DNA of 64,000 nt, from the NCBI GenBank assembly GCA_010093705.1, contig MU006093.1, positions 65,785 to 129,784 of the forward strand. The letters run 5' to 3'. The DNA comes from Patellaria atrata CBS 101060. Its lineage: Eukaryota > Ascomycota > Dothideomycetes > Patellariales > Patellariaceae. A program made the translations under genes and the position numbers. Below, piece after piece: positions 23,831-34,477 of the stretch; within the stretch, counting starts at the first letter, position 1; each line of letters opens with the position of its first letter. Below the pieces are notes generated by a model that was not told the origin of the DNA, did not search any database, and saw only the letters and a program-made list of their open reading frames with translations.

Positions 23831-23950
23831 GCATAAGCGTACCACTGTTAGAGAGCACATGTGGTTTGAACGAGTCCCTTTGGAGTATTTTCTACAACAC
23901 CAGCGAAGCAGGTGAAAAATGATTTGTAAAGGAAAACTTTTGTACTTCTA

Positions 23951-24187
23951 TTAGGAAGTAGGGTATCTAGATACGAAAACTCCACCTGTTCCTCCTCTAT
24001 TGATTTTCCTTACCTGTTCCTCCTCTATTGATTTCCTTACCTGTTCCTCCATTGGCTTCCTTGCCTGTTCCTCCACGTCTAGGTCCTCTCCCTTTTCTCC
24101 TGCCGTACGTAAACCCCTTCCCGCCCGCGGGTTCCAGACTTGATATTGCTGTGCTTGATCATAATCTAATTCCTGTAGACCCGACAT
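23951..24187 (-). CDS. Small charged ORF with EEQVRK repeats, in frame after the BYS1-type gene
   Basis: A 78-residue open frame starting with ATG at 24187. The C-terminal half contains three imperfect copies of an EEQVRK-type unit (EEQARKPM, EEQVRKSI, EEQVRKIN), encoded by a minisatellite of roughly 30 bp on the DNA. The frame is the same as that of the upstream BYS1-type gene and is separated from it by one TGA (24215-24217) and nine sense codons before this ATG. It could be a read-through extension, the remains of a longer C terminus, or untranslated 3' sequence. No family is recognised. Confidence 0.35.
   Translation of the reverse strand: MSGLQELDYDQAQQYQVWNPRAGRGLRTAGEKGEDLDVEEQARKPMEEQVRKSIEEEQVRKINRGGTGGVFVSRYPTS
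23983..24085. repeat. Minisatellite of about 30 bp
   Basis: Three to four imperfect copies of a unit containing CCTGTTCCTCC followed by TCTATTGATTTCCTTA. It lies in the charged ORF downstream of the BYS1-type gene and encodes its EEQVRK repeats on the minus strand. Confidence 0.8.
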
Positions 24188-24214
24188 CCTTCTCCCACCA
24201 ACCGAATGACCCCA

Positions 24215-24943
24215 TCAAGCTCTCCAAGGCGATTCATAGTACATGGGTGGTTGCTCCTCCTCGTAAGTTTCGTAAGTCTCCGGCGCTGAAACTGTATATG
24301 GGATACCGGAGGGCTTAGGGAGCGCCTCGGTCGGCCTCGGAATATAGTTTGGAGGCAAGTTGGGGACCTCGACGTCCGGCTTCTGCGGTGGGTAGCCATC
24401 TACCACGGTGTCGTAGCGACACAGCGACACGTAGATCGTTGCTTCCTCTAGGGCACAACCTTTGGTCGCAAAATCGTCTTTCGGGTGGTTGTACACGTCG
24501 CAGTCGTAGACGCCGGGAGGACAGTGGACCGCTTTGCACTCTGGCGGCCCGTACAGCTCCATCCCGTAGCCGAAGAAGGGGCAAGGTCCTCGGGCGTCGT
24601 TGATGCCGCAGTTGACGTTGGAGAGGTCGTAGTACCAATTGTTGTCGAGCGCGTAGCCGTATTCCAGCTGCGTGACTGGGAAGGGTTGATTGATACCGGC
24701 GAAGTTGACGAGCGTCTGTTGGGTGCAGAGCTTCACGTTCACGTTTCCATCGATGACTTGGTGAGGACAGGGGGGATAGTATGTGCCGCCAGGTGCGATG
24801 ATGGAGTCATATCCTTTAGGGTCTGACCCCTCTTTAAACTCGTAGGTGTATACGGGGAAACTGCAAAAGTTTGTAATGGCTATTGTCGCCGTCTGTGCCA
24901 CGCAGACTAGAGAGAGAAGAATGAGAGTGATGAATTGGAACAT
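24215..24943 (-). CDS. Secreted BYS1-domain (thaumatin-like fold) protein
   Basis: A single-exon gene of 242 residues. The first 19 residues (MFQFITLILLSLVCVAQTA) are a signal peptide. The mature part begins TIAITNFCSFPVYTYEF and continues with an APGGTYYPPC segment, the pattern of the BYS1 (Blastomyces yeast-phase-specific) family with its thaumatin-like beta-sandwich. Many Cys residues (about a dozen), including CPFFGYGMELYGPPEC and CPPGVYDCDVY, suggest several disulfides. The C-terminal 50 residues are Pro/Glu/Tyr-rich. BYS1 proteins are secreted and often found among candidate effectors of plant-associated fungi; their biochemical function is unknown. Gene GC content is higher than that of the flanking AT-rich DNA. 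The family call is good; any role in host interaction is inference. Confidence 0.75.
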   Translation of the reverse strand: MFQFITLILLSLVCVAQTATIAITNFCSFPVYTYEFKEGSDPKGYDSIIAPGGTYYPPCPHQVIDGNVNVKLCTQQTLVNFAGINQPFPVTQLEYGYALDNNWYYDLSNVNCGINDARGPCPFFGYGMELYGPPECKAVHCPPGVYDCDVYNHPKDDFATKGCALEEATIYVSLCRYDTVVDGYPPQKPDVEVPNLPPNYIPRPTEALPKPSGIPYTVSAPETYETYEEEQPPMYYESPWRA

Positions 24944-26895
24944 CTTTGGTGGTGGATGTCCCTCCTGATTGAGTTTCTGAGATTGATAGAGTGATTGATG
25001 GAATGACTGTTGGAAAGATTGGAATATGTTGTGATGTTGAAAGCAAGAAGTCCTGAATGAGAGACTGTGCTGATTGACTGAAAAGAGTGAAATAATTGAG
25101 AGGAAAAGAAAACATTGTACTAACAGGAGACAAGAGGGTCTTTATACTCGCGGGAAAGCAGAGGCTTCGAGAGATCCTTCCAGCAGAGGTTTTGTTGGGA
25201 TCAAAACAAACATTGAACGACATGCTCCTGCAGGTGCTGACCTCCTAGGATACCAACCAACAACCTAATAAAGCATAGGTGTTTTGTGGACTTTCCACAC
25301 GTCCTGCATCTGTCTCCACGTCAAATTGCAGGTACGATTGGCTCAGGGGTTGTTTCCGGCGGGAACTGATGACTGATGGAACTGGGTTCCTGTCGGACTA
25401 AAGCAGTTTCCGATTATACCGGCATACAGTTTCGAAATCAACAGCTCGCAACTGCTACTTGTGCGCCTGTACATGACCGACATGAGGCGAAGCTCAACAA
25501 CAAGGTATAGTCCCACGTTTCCAGGGGTAATGATCTACTTAGTGTTAGCTTAGGTTACAGCTCAGAAGGTAAAAGGGGTATAGCATGAAATTGTCGCAGC
25601 TCCCTATAGGGCTTGACTATCAGCCCTGAAATGGTTCCATTGTCGCCGATAAATGATGCGTCTCGGACCGTCCCTTGCGGCTCCACAACTAGAGTCGGGC
25701 TACCGTAAAAGGGATAATCTCGGAACCCTTTGTGGATGTGGATATTTGTTCACATCAAGGTCGTCATACATCTAATCTCTCTCAAAGAGCATGACTAAGG
25801 CATTACTTCTGTCCATAGCTAGTTCATGGATAGGAATGCGTCATGGATTCATGGATTCGTTCTGGTACGATTTCTAGAGTTTGATCTACCTGGAAGAATC
25901 GATGGGGTGGAAAGGGGGAAGGGAAAGAATTTTCACTGTACAGGAACATGAAACGATCCCCAGTAGAATAAACGGCAGAAGATCTGTTCTTAAGTGATAT
26001 TCCTAACGGTAGGCTACCAACAACGAACATCTTATACCTGTTATTTGGTCAGTTTAGAGTCTATAACCCACATCAATGTTTTACCGTGAAAAATTACCCT
26101 TAAGTTTGAATTCTCCCACTTTCTAATATTGAGTCAAAAATGTTCTATTTCCTCTACATCGCCATCCTTCTAATACTTGGGATCTTTTTGTAAAAAATCA
26201 AAAATCGCGGTATTAAGGGAGATATGGCAACCTAACAAAACTTATTTGAACCTGCCGTACGTAATCAGCCCCAAGTTTACGCTCTCTACGCTCATTACCA
26301 TACTATAGCCGCTCACGTCCGTTGTCTTCACTCAACTGGCCATGACCGTGCAACCCTATAACACTGTTAGTGATCTTTCACAGTCTATTAAACGTAATAT
26401 CTAACCACCAGAATAGTTTACCTGGGTGACTTGCTTTTGCGACTCAACCACGACCCTCCAGATCATGACGGTATTCGCCCTCGTGTGCTGTTTTTGTGCC
26501 CTTATGGCACTCGGTCTCTACATAATTATCGGCATCGAGGTTTGCTCGTACGGTTTGCAACAACATGCTTAGCGAACGCTCGCAGAGGTGTGAGTTATGA
26601 ATTCTGTTCTTCCCCTTCATGTTAACACTCCTCGATTGCTGTACGTTTGATATACTTTGCTCGGTGGGCACTCACGCTAAGACCCCGAAACCAATTCGAA
26701 GTTATGCACAGCGTTAGTATTGTACCGCAGGCTATTCGATGTACAGTACAGTTTGATCATGTACACACTGTCACGGGTTAGACCCGATAGGTATAAGTGC
26801 CTTGGATGATCCAGCGGCTTAGCTATGCTATACTTAAATAGAACAACTTACGTTGTTCTGGCACTTTCTCTTACATTCTTTCCTTAAGTTTAAGC
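24944..26895. other. Gene-poor region before the assembly gap
   Basis: About 2 kb with no convincing gene. It holds the BYS1-type promoter on its left. At 26420-26580 one frame encodes a short hydrophobic stretch (QIMTVFALVCCFCALMALGL) that could be a membrane segment of a very small protein, but no start and splice pattern could be fixed. From about 26620 the sequence resembles a diverged repeat also seen near 36.8 kb. Confidence 0.5.
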
Positions 26896-27180
26896 NNNNN
26901 NNNNNNNNNNNNNNNNNNNNNNNNNNNNNNNNNNNNNNNNNNNNNNNNNNNNNNNNNNNNNNNNNNNNNNNNNNNNNNNNNNNNNNNNNNNNNNNTCTTT
27001 CCTTAAGTTTAAGCTTCATGTACATACAGCAATATACCTTTCAGCTCTCATCTGAGGTTGAGCCTTGACACACACTCGTGGACAGCGGAGCTGGTGACAA
27101 TTTTTAGATCAAGGGTTCAGTATGTTAGGAGGTACCCCGGCAAGGGAAAAGAATGGGGCAGGATATTCTGTTCACTAATG
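26620..27180. repeat. Diverged dispersed repeat, copy 1 (spans the gap)
   Basis: Sequence around 26640-26770 (with GGCACTCACGCTAAGACC and GTACAGTACAGTTTGATC) aligns with 36775-36905 (GACACTCACGCTAAAATC, CTACAGTATAGTTTGACC). Many differences are C/T or G/A. This looks like an old, mutated repeat, class unknown. Edges are approximate. Confidence 0.4.
26896..26995. other. Assembly gap of 100 N
   Basis: Exactly 100 N, the conventional size for a gap of unknown length. The 19 bases immediately left of the gap (TCTTTCCTTAAGTTTAAGC) are identical to the 19 bases immediately right of it, suggesting that the two contigs overlap and the gap may be empty or even negative in size. Confidence 0.95.
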
Positions 27181-27237
27181 CTTTCTTACTTCTCAGGTTA
27201 TATAAGGATTGCAAACCTGTCTCGCTCGCGCCCGTAG

Positions 27238-28252
27238 CTACAAACTAATGCAATCCCTTGTATTATCTTCCACGAATATTCCTCCAAAAGTCTGCGCTTC
27301 CTTTCGGGTCAGGTGCTCTTGATACCCGTCAAAGATTCCTGTCTTCGTTTCCGTGGGCTTCTTTGCGATACCTAGTTGGAAGTGTCCATTGCTGACGGTA
27401 TTTTTGTTCAAGGTGACGGAGGTGACGGGGACAAGGGGAGCTTCGCCAACGGAGTAGAAGATTTGAAGTGTGCTAACTAGATTAGAGGATAGTTACGTTT
27501 GAGGAGAAGGTGAGAGAGAGGTTACTTCATATCAAAATCCATAGTAACCGCAAAATTCTGCCAACCTACACTTCATTCAGCCTCTCACACTCAAAACATA
27601 TCGAGTGAAGAAACTCACCTCTCCACATAATCTCCTGTCCCCAAACCTCCTCTCCCTTCGCATTCAACACATGCCACCTCTCCCGTCGTTCCTTCGTCCC
27701 CCCGGTCTCCCCACTCCCCAGCACCCACCCTTGTCTCACACTCCACGCCATCTCCTCATCTTCCACTCCCAAGCCCCCGTACCACACATTCACATATTCG
27801 TGCGTCAAGTTCAGCATCTTGGTCAAATCCTGCTGCACGCTCCAATGAAACGCCATCCTCCCTTTTCCCCTCCTATTTTCCAGAACCTCCACCACCAACC
27901 CCGCCCTTTTGACCATCTCCACCTTGTCACTCCTCTTCACAACGCTTGAATCATTGATACTGACGGTGACACCCTTGAATTCCCGTCCATCGAAGCGGGA
28001 ATACGGGTACGAGGGAGGGAAGTCCAGGATCTGCGACCACTTCTGATCGGAAGCTTTGACGGAGAGGGACGAGAAGGGGAAGAGGCGCGGGCTATCGAAG
28101 GAAGAGAGGGAATAGTTATTAGGTAACAGTGCGGAGGCGATTGTTGGACATGCCGCGACTGCGCGGGGAATAGGAAATGGAGCCGAGGATGGGAGGGCGG
28201 AGGTGACGGCGGGAAGGAGAAGGAAGAGCATAGGAAAGAGTGACGTAAACAT
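27238..28252 (-). CDS. Secreted protein of unknown function
   Basis: Exons 28252-27619, 27565-27526 and 27472-27238 give 302 residues. The N terminus is a signal peptide (MFTSLFPMLFLLLPAVTSA). There are possible N-glycosylation sites (NYS, NDS, NLT) and two Lys-Arg pairs (VVKRSD, MVKRAG) that could be Kex2 sites. The middle exon reads GWQNFAVTMDFDM; the last exon has NTLQIFYSVGEAPLVPVTSV and NTVSNGHFQLGI. Cysteines are few, so it is not a typical small cysteine-rich effector. No known domain is recognised. Acceptors were chosen because the alternatives give immediate stops. It sits with the BYS1-type gene in the gap-containing, gene-poor part of the window. Confidence 0.65.
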
Positions 28253-29031
28253 TTTGTAGGGAGAGAGTGACGGGAGGTGGTCTGCAACGAGTAATGTTTT
28301 TTACAGGTTAGGTATGGTGTTGGAAAGAAGAGCGAAAGGAAAAGCAAAGGAAATACTGAGGTTACATATGTCGTACAATCCCCTGCGGAGGAACAAGTCT
28401 CTACCTGATACAATCCTCAGACAAACCTTTCGACCAGCATGGTTTGATATCCTTCAAATACCAAACCTAGATTGCAAGCGCAACAATGGTTGCAGTGGTG
28501 TGTAATCATATTATCTGATCCTGCGCAGACGAGTTTTCGACAAGCTCCACGAACCAAGCGGGTTAAAAAGCTTCGACATGGTAGGGTTGGGGAGTTCGAA
28601 TCGTGGAGGATAGTACTCAATCGCGAATATATTTATATGAAGTTAGGAGTTCAGCCGAGAGGGTCCTTGTAGCTTGCCAGATTCCGATGTAGATCCATAA
28701 GAGTACAATCAATATGCATTACATCCTATTTAAGCGAGGAACGATTTCAGTGAAATAGCTATTCATTTTGATGATTGTACAGTATAGTACATCTACGGAA
28801 TCGATTAGAAGTTCAATGCAAGACCAATTGTCCCTCCGATGTGAGGATACCTGATAGGGTAGATGTAATCCCAAAAGTAAGCCTCCGATTACCCCAATGA
28901 TTTACATGATGAATTGGCAGGTATAGTTGATTCCAACGCCAGTCGCCAGTCACCAGTCGCCAGTCACCAGTCGCCAGTTCCAAGTGAAAATATCTCCAAA
29001 GCCCCCAAGCCCCCCGGGAGGTAGTTCAGGT
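28253..29031. other. Intergenic region between the secreted protein and MIT1
   Basis: About 780 bp with no supportable gene. It contains the promoter of the secreted-protein gene, a GTAC-rich motif (TGTACAGTATAGTACA) at about 28776-28791, and a 7-bp minisatellite at 28939-28980. Confidence 0.55.
28939..28980. repeat. 7-bp minisatellite (CCAGTCG/CCAGTCA)
   Basis: Six tandem 7-mers alternate strictly between CCAGTCG and CCAGTCA, ending in CCAGTTC. The alternation makes the higher-order unit 14 bp. It lies about 50 bp past the MIT1 stop codon, in the likely 3' UTR. Confidence 0.9.
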
Positions 29032-32000
29032 CTAAGATGCACCCGAAAATCCACCTTTCGCCAACGCCAAGGTCAATCTCTCCTCTACCGGAACTGTATT
29101 CTCCTTTGCGCCTTCACCGTGTAGACTCACTCCTGATGCCTTTTCAGCATCCCTCTTCTTCTTTTGCACCAACGTCCCTTTAACACCTCTCAGATACTTT
29201 ACCGCGCTCTCGACCATATGTCGTGGTTCTGGGCTATGCTTTAGAGCTTGGATCATCTGGATCACCTGTGTTTCCGAGTTGATGTGTGGACACGAACGCT
29301 GATGACCAAAATGTGCTAGACCACATAGTCCGCAGTGTTCAACACCCGACACCTTTAGTGGACAGGCTCCTGTGGCATGAGGATGACCGCAGGCGCGACA
29401 CGGAGCATGAAGGCGTTGTCTAGTATCGGGGGTGTATTCGAACGTCTTGAAAGCTGGTGAGCGTGCACGGCGATATGGTTTGACTAACCAAAACAAAATC
29501 AGATCTTGAACAGAGAATCGGGCCTAGGGGATGAGACTTACCACGAGGATTGTTGTACATAGACGGTGCCCTCTTGCCCGAAGTCTTCAGCTTGGGGACC
29601 TGTTCCTTCTCCGGCTCTGGCCTAAGATCTTTGAACTCGTTTTCTTCCACGGACTGAGGTTCGCCTTCGCTCTCTTCTTGGCTTTCTTCGTCGAGGAAAT
29701 CAGTATCACTGTCACGTCTAACCTTCCGTTGACGAGCTCGGTGAAGCTTTTCGGGCACGAAGACGTCTCTGGCGGTGTCATTGATGGCTTTATCGGTAAC
29801 ATCATTGACAGTGTCGTGGACGATTTCACCTTCAATGGCGTAGTCCACAGCCTAATGAAATGTCAGTTTGGTTGCTGTCCATAAATCGTACTCTACATAC
29901 CAATCGAGCTCGTTTTCCTCTACCGAGAGCTTGTTCTCGAGCAGCGGCTTCTGCAGCAGCTTTCTGGGCTCTCTCTTTGAGAATAGCATCCCACATGGAC
30001 GGATCTGGGGCCTTTTCCTGTATTTCCAACGTATCCTGAAGTTTTGAATCATCATTCGCCCACACCCTAGCGAAACTGAACTGTGACTCCGCACTATTGT
30101 CATCGCCCGATTTTGTGTTTTCGATCTGGCTCCGGTCAAGTAACTTGTCTACAGAAAGAGAATCATAGAGAATATCCTTTTCCTCACCACCATCCTGGAA
30201 CAGCTCCGCAGCACCATGCTTTAAAACAGATTCGAGATCTTGTTCCTCGAGGTCGTCAGCTTCTAATGATTCAACAACGACATGGTCAAGAGCCATCTTC
30301 TTACGGCCAATCTGCACAATCTTCTCTTCCACGCTTGAGCGCGTCATCAACTGGAAGCAAAGGACTTTCTTCTTTTGACCGATTCGATGAGCACGGGACA
30401 AGGCTTGAATATCTTGATGGGGATTGAAATCAGGGTCCAGAATTATGACCGTGTCGGCAGTTGCTAAATTGATACCAACTCCACCTGCACGGGTCGAGAG
30501 TAAGAACGCAAAGAGAGGAGAGTCAGGAGCATTGTATTCGTCAATCCGCTTTTGCTTTTCAAGAGACGTTATTGTACCATCAAGCCGCTGGCACCGCATC
30601 TCTAGTCCGTCTAGAAAGTCCTCTACTATATCGAGCATGTCGAGAAACTGAGAGAACAGCAAAACACGATGCCCACGCTCTTTCAGTTTCGGTAGTAAAA
30701 CCTCGAGAAGTTGTAGTTTGGTTGATGCATCGACAAGATTACGGTGAGACGTAGCTAACACATCAGTCCGTTCCTCAATCTCACGACTGTATACGAAAGG
30801 ATGGCAGAGGCACTTCCGCAACTGCATCAAAATGTTACTGAGGTTGCCTTTCTCATTAGACTTTAGACCCCGGTTTGCTGCGAACAAGGCCCGTAGAAGC
30901 TCTGGACTCTTTGCTAAGATTGATTTGTATAATTCCTTCTGCAAAGTGCTCATAGTAAGAGGCACAATGATCTGAGCCATTGAGGGGAGAAACGTAAGCA
31001 CCTGGGCCTTTGTGCGACGAAGGATGAAAGGGCGGATGAGATCATGTAGCTTTGTGATGTTCTCTGCCGTCATTTCTGAATATTCTTCCTCGAGTGCAGC
31101 AGCATCGACGTCGTCGCTCAAGAATTGAAGAAGATTGAACAACTCGCGAGCATTGTTTTGTAATGGGGTACCAGTGAGCAGAACTCTAAAAGGAATCCTT
31201 AGGTCGTTCAATGCTCCGTAGAGTAAGCTCTTATCGTTCTTGAGCCGCTGGCCTTCATCCACAATAAGACCAACCCAGGGAACGCCACGGAAGAATTTGC
31301 GAGAGCTATCGTCTGCTACAGCGTCGTAAGACGTTACTACAACGTGACAGCGGAGATCTTTAGCTCCTTCCGGGTACATTTCATGCTGATAAGCCATTGT
31401 TCGAGCTTGTGATGATCCAAAGTAAGTGACCACTCGCAACGATGGTGCCCACTGTTTGATTTCTCTCCTCCAGTTTGCGCAGGTAGAGTTCGGAACGACG
31501 ACGAGGAATGGAAAACAGTTTTGATCTTGAACCTGTGGGGAATTAGTGGGTTTTTCTAAAAGCGAATTGAGTCACTTACCATCGTTACGAGGAAAGCAAT
31601 GACTTGTATGGTCTTTCCAAGCCCCATCTCATCGGCTAGAATGCCGTTATTCTTTGTGTACCATTGATAGTATAGCCAGTTTAGGCCGTCTATCTGATAC
31701 TTCATCAACTCTCCCCCAACTAGATTCTCTGGTTGCTTCTTCCTCTCCAATTTAGTGAAAGGCTGCGCTCTAGCCTTTTCCACGCGAGCTTTTAGAGGAC
31801 CCGACTTGGGACAATGAGTATATCTGCCCAATACCCAGTCATCATAAGCTTTGACAAAATCAGTCCACCGGTCACCATCATCTGGACCCGGGACTTTCTC
31901 CCACACTGCATCCTCATATCCTAGGCCTTTGTATTTGATCAGAGCTTCGTCGACTTCCTTGATACGTGCTTTATCGATGTCTTCGGTTCGAATGGGAACA

Positions 32001-34068
32001 ATTGAAGTAAATCGAACGTCAAGTACAATATCAATGCGGAGATACTCTTCTGGGATTGCGTCTTCCGTCCTCATCTTAGGACTAGTCTCTTTCTTGAAGA
32101 AGGCCTTACGCATAGCCGACGCAGTAACGCCCCATACCCAAGCTCCAGGCATCCATGTCGCTCGAAAGTAGGATAAATTTTCCCACTTGATGAGATAAGC
32201 TTTATCATCTTCATATATGCTATCGCAGGAAGAGCCGGCTACGTAAGCATCCTCATCGGTTGGCTTCCAGGCGATAATACCAGCCACTTTAGCTGGTGCG
32301 TTGATGCAGTCGAAGCAAGTCCAGTCCGTACTATATTCGTTGAATCGATAGTCAGCAAGTTCTGAATCATCTCCAGTAAGATCCATCTGATGAGGCGCCC
32401 TTGAAATCAAGTGATGGAAATGAAAAGCACGAGAACACCGTGCGCAACGAAACAATACATTATCCGCGTTGTTGATGAGATCGGAGTCGACGTATACAAC
32501 TGGATCCTCGCCTTGATTATCTTCACGTTCACGTTGTTCTTGGAGAGCAGTCTTGCGTTGGCGAAAAGGAACACAGGAGCTCCCAGTTGCATGGCAGTCT
32601 TGACACATCGCATGGTTGGGGGCTATTGGCTCGCGTCGTTGATTTGTATTAATGCAGCGGCGGCATTGTAGGACATAATCATCCTCCGCGATTTTGGTAA
32701 CCAAGTGGTCTCGAGAATTTCGAGGACCCAAGCAGTGCTTGTGATACGATGAAACACAGCCTTGGCAGTAGATAAGTTGGCCAGTTGCACTTCCATTACC
32801 GCATGATTCGCATTGGGAGATATGACGCTGTCTGAATTCATTCGTCCGCGGTAGCACTTGGAAGTTCTCCTTAAGTCCCGTAGCTTTTGGAGCAACCTTG
32901 ACTCGAGGTTCGGAGTCTGAACGGTAAATATCGTCGACGCCAATCTCCTCCATATTAGTCTGGGTTTTATTCGCGCGGCCAGAACGACGAGTGCCTTCGC
33001 GAATGATCTTCCGGGTTCGGGTAGAGAGACGCCCTGGACCAGTCGCCCGTGTTCTCTTACGTTTGCGTGCTGAGAGTATAGACTGCGGGATACCATCGTC
33101 GTCAGAGCTACCACTTTCTTCTTCTTCGGACTCCAAGTTATAGCTTTCCTGGTAATTCTTGTTCTGAAGGAACTTTAGACCACTTGAAAAACGAGTTGTG
33201 CGCCCAGAAGTGCGCCGGGAAGCGGTCTCAGAGGAGGTATGAGATGATCGCCCGGATTCAGATCTCGCCCGGGCACTCTGACGAGCTGCTGCTCTCGAAC
33301 TTCTGGAAGAATCGTTTCCATTTCGTATAAGAGTTAGTAGTGTACCTTGTTTGCGCTTGTCTCTTGTAACCGGCTCAGCTGCAAGCTCGTCCTCTGATGA
33401 AGCAGAGGAGGATACTTCAATATCAGTGATATCCACGAAGTTAGAATTCTGATTGGACTTCGCCTTCCTGTTTCTGGGTTGGACTGGCATCTCGCCCTGC
33501 TCTGAATCCTGAGATGGCGGGTCGGTGTTGTAAATGTTGAGAGCTTTCTGTCCGTTAGGTAGCTTGATGAGTTTTTCGAAAGTGACCTTGATTGTAGCAA
33601 TTAGTTGCGATCAGCTCGCGTTTTATGAAAAAGCAGATGCAGAGATTTCGGTAGAGGGGGTAAGATGAAAGTAAATACAAAGTTTGTTTCTGGACATGTG
33701 ACTGAAAGTCGAGGCAGAAGGTAAACACGCGTTGAAAATGAGAAATGACTCACCACCTCTGTGTGGTTATCTTCAAACCTCACTTTGTATATCACTTCTT
33801 CACTACCCTCCTCTTCACGAATGACCTTCTCAACCCTATCTTCCTCTTCAAATCGCACATATTCTGTCGTATCGAATATAGGAGGGATCTCCGCCGCTAC
33901 CAATTTGGCCTTAGCTATGGGTTCCTTTCTGAATTCAATCACCATCGTGGATGAATCGGAATCGCTGAGCGAATTAAAGAGTGAATTGAGTGGGTTGTTT
34001 CTAGTAGTTCGAGAATGCGAACGGGGCTGTTTGGGGCCTTTAGAGGCGCTGGACGATTCGTTTGACAT
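29032..34068 (-). CDS. MIT1: Mit1-like chromatin remodeler (PHD finger, SNF2 ATPase)
   Basis: Exons 34068-33754, 33586-31580, 31532-29901, 29851-29542 and 29483-29032 give 1571 residues. Domains: disordered acidic/basic N terminus; PHD finger at about 360-412 ([27 protein letters not shown]); a second Cys/His-rich cluster at about 420-530; chromo-like region at about 530-690; SNF2 ATPase with [16 protein letters not shown] (near 757) and a DEGQ DExx box (near 860); helicase C domain with RAGGVGIN and RAHRIGQ (about 1120-1160); and a C-terminal zinc cluster at about 1445-1480 ([31 protein letters not shown]). PHD plus CHD-like ATPase plus this C-terminal cluster matches Mit1, the remodeler of the SHREC heterochromatin-silencing complex in fission yeast, rather than Chd1 or Isw. 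All four introns are 48-167 nt and join in frame. Confidence 0.85.
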
Positions 34069-34477
34069 AGTTGTCTACAGTAAAAGGGTTCCTTGTGACA
34101 CAACGAGGGAAAGAAAGTTTGAGAAAGTGAATGTTGAGTATGAACTTCGCCGGTAGCCATGCAAGTAACGAGAAGCTAGATGTTTATAAAGGAAGAGAAC
34201 TGGCTCAATCCAGCGACTCATGAGGAAACTGAATTGTACAGAATTGTACCCGAACGGTTCCAAAGAAATCCTCCTTCGGTGAAGAGGAGCGATCATGCTT
34301 CCTGAAGTTATCAGACGCTGTCGTCTGGAAGTTGACCCGATGAGATTGAGCACGCCGATGGGAGCTAACTTTATAGAGCACAGACCACAATGAGCTCCGA
34401 TCTCAAATTTCTGAAGAGCTCCCGTCCCATTATGTTTGCTCCTGAGTCTTCCAAGAGACTGTCACAATGCTACGGTC
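34069..34477. promoter_or_regulatory. Short divergent promoter of MIT1 and MRM1
   Basis: Only 409 bp separate the two start codons, so both genes must share this region. An ATG at 34432 opens a 28-codon frame that overlaps the MRM1 start (see findings). Confidence 0.7.

Noticed and set aside
26834-27068. Open frames running through the N gap
   Set aside because: They exist only because the unknown bases are translated as X.
28575-28612. tRNA-like word GGAGTTCGAATCGTGG
   Set aside because: It resembles a T-loop, but the flanking bases do not pair and no D-arm, anticodon arm or acceptor stem can be drawn on either strand.
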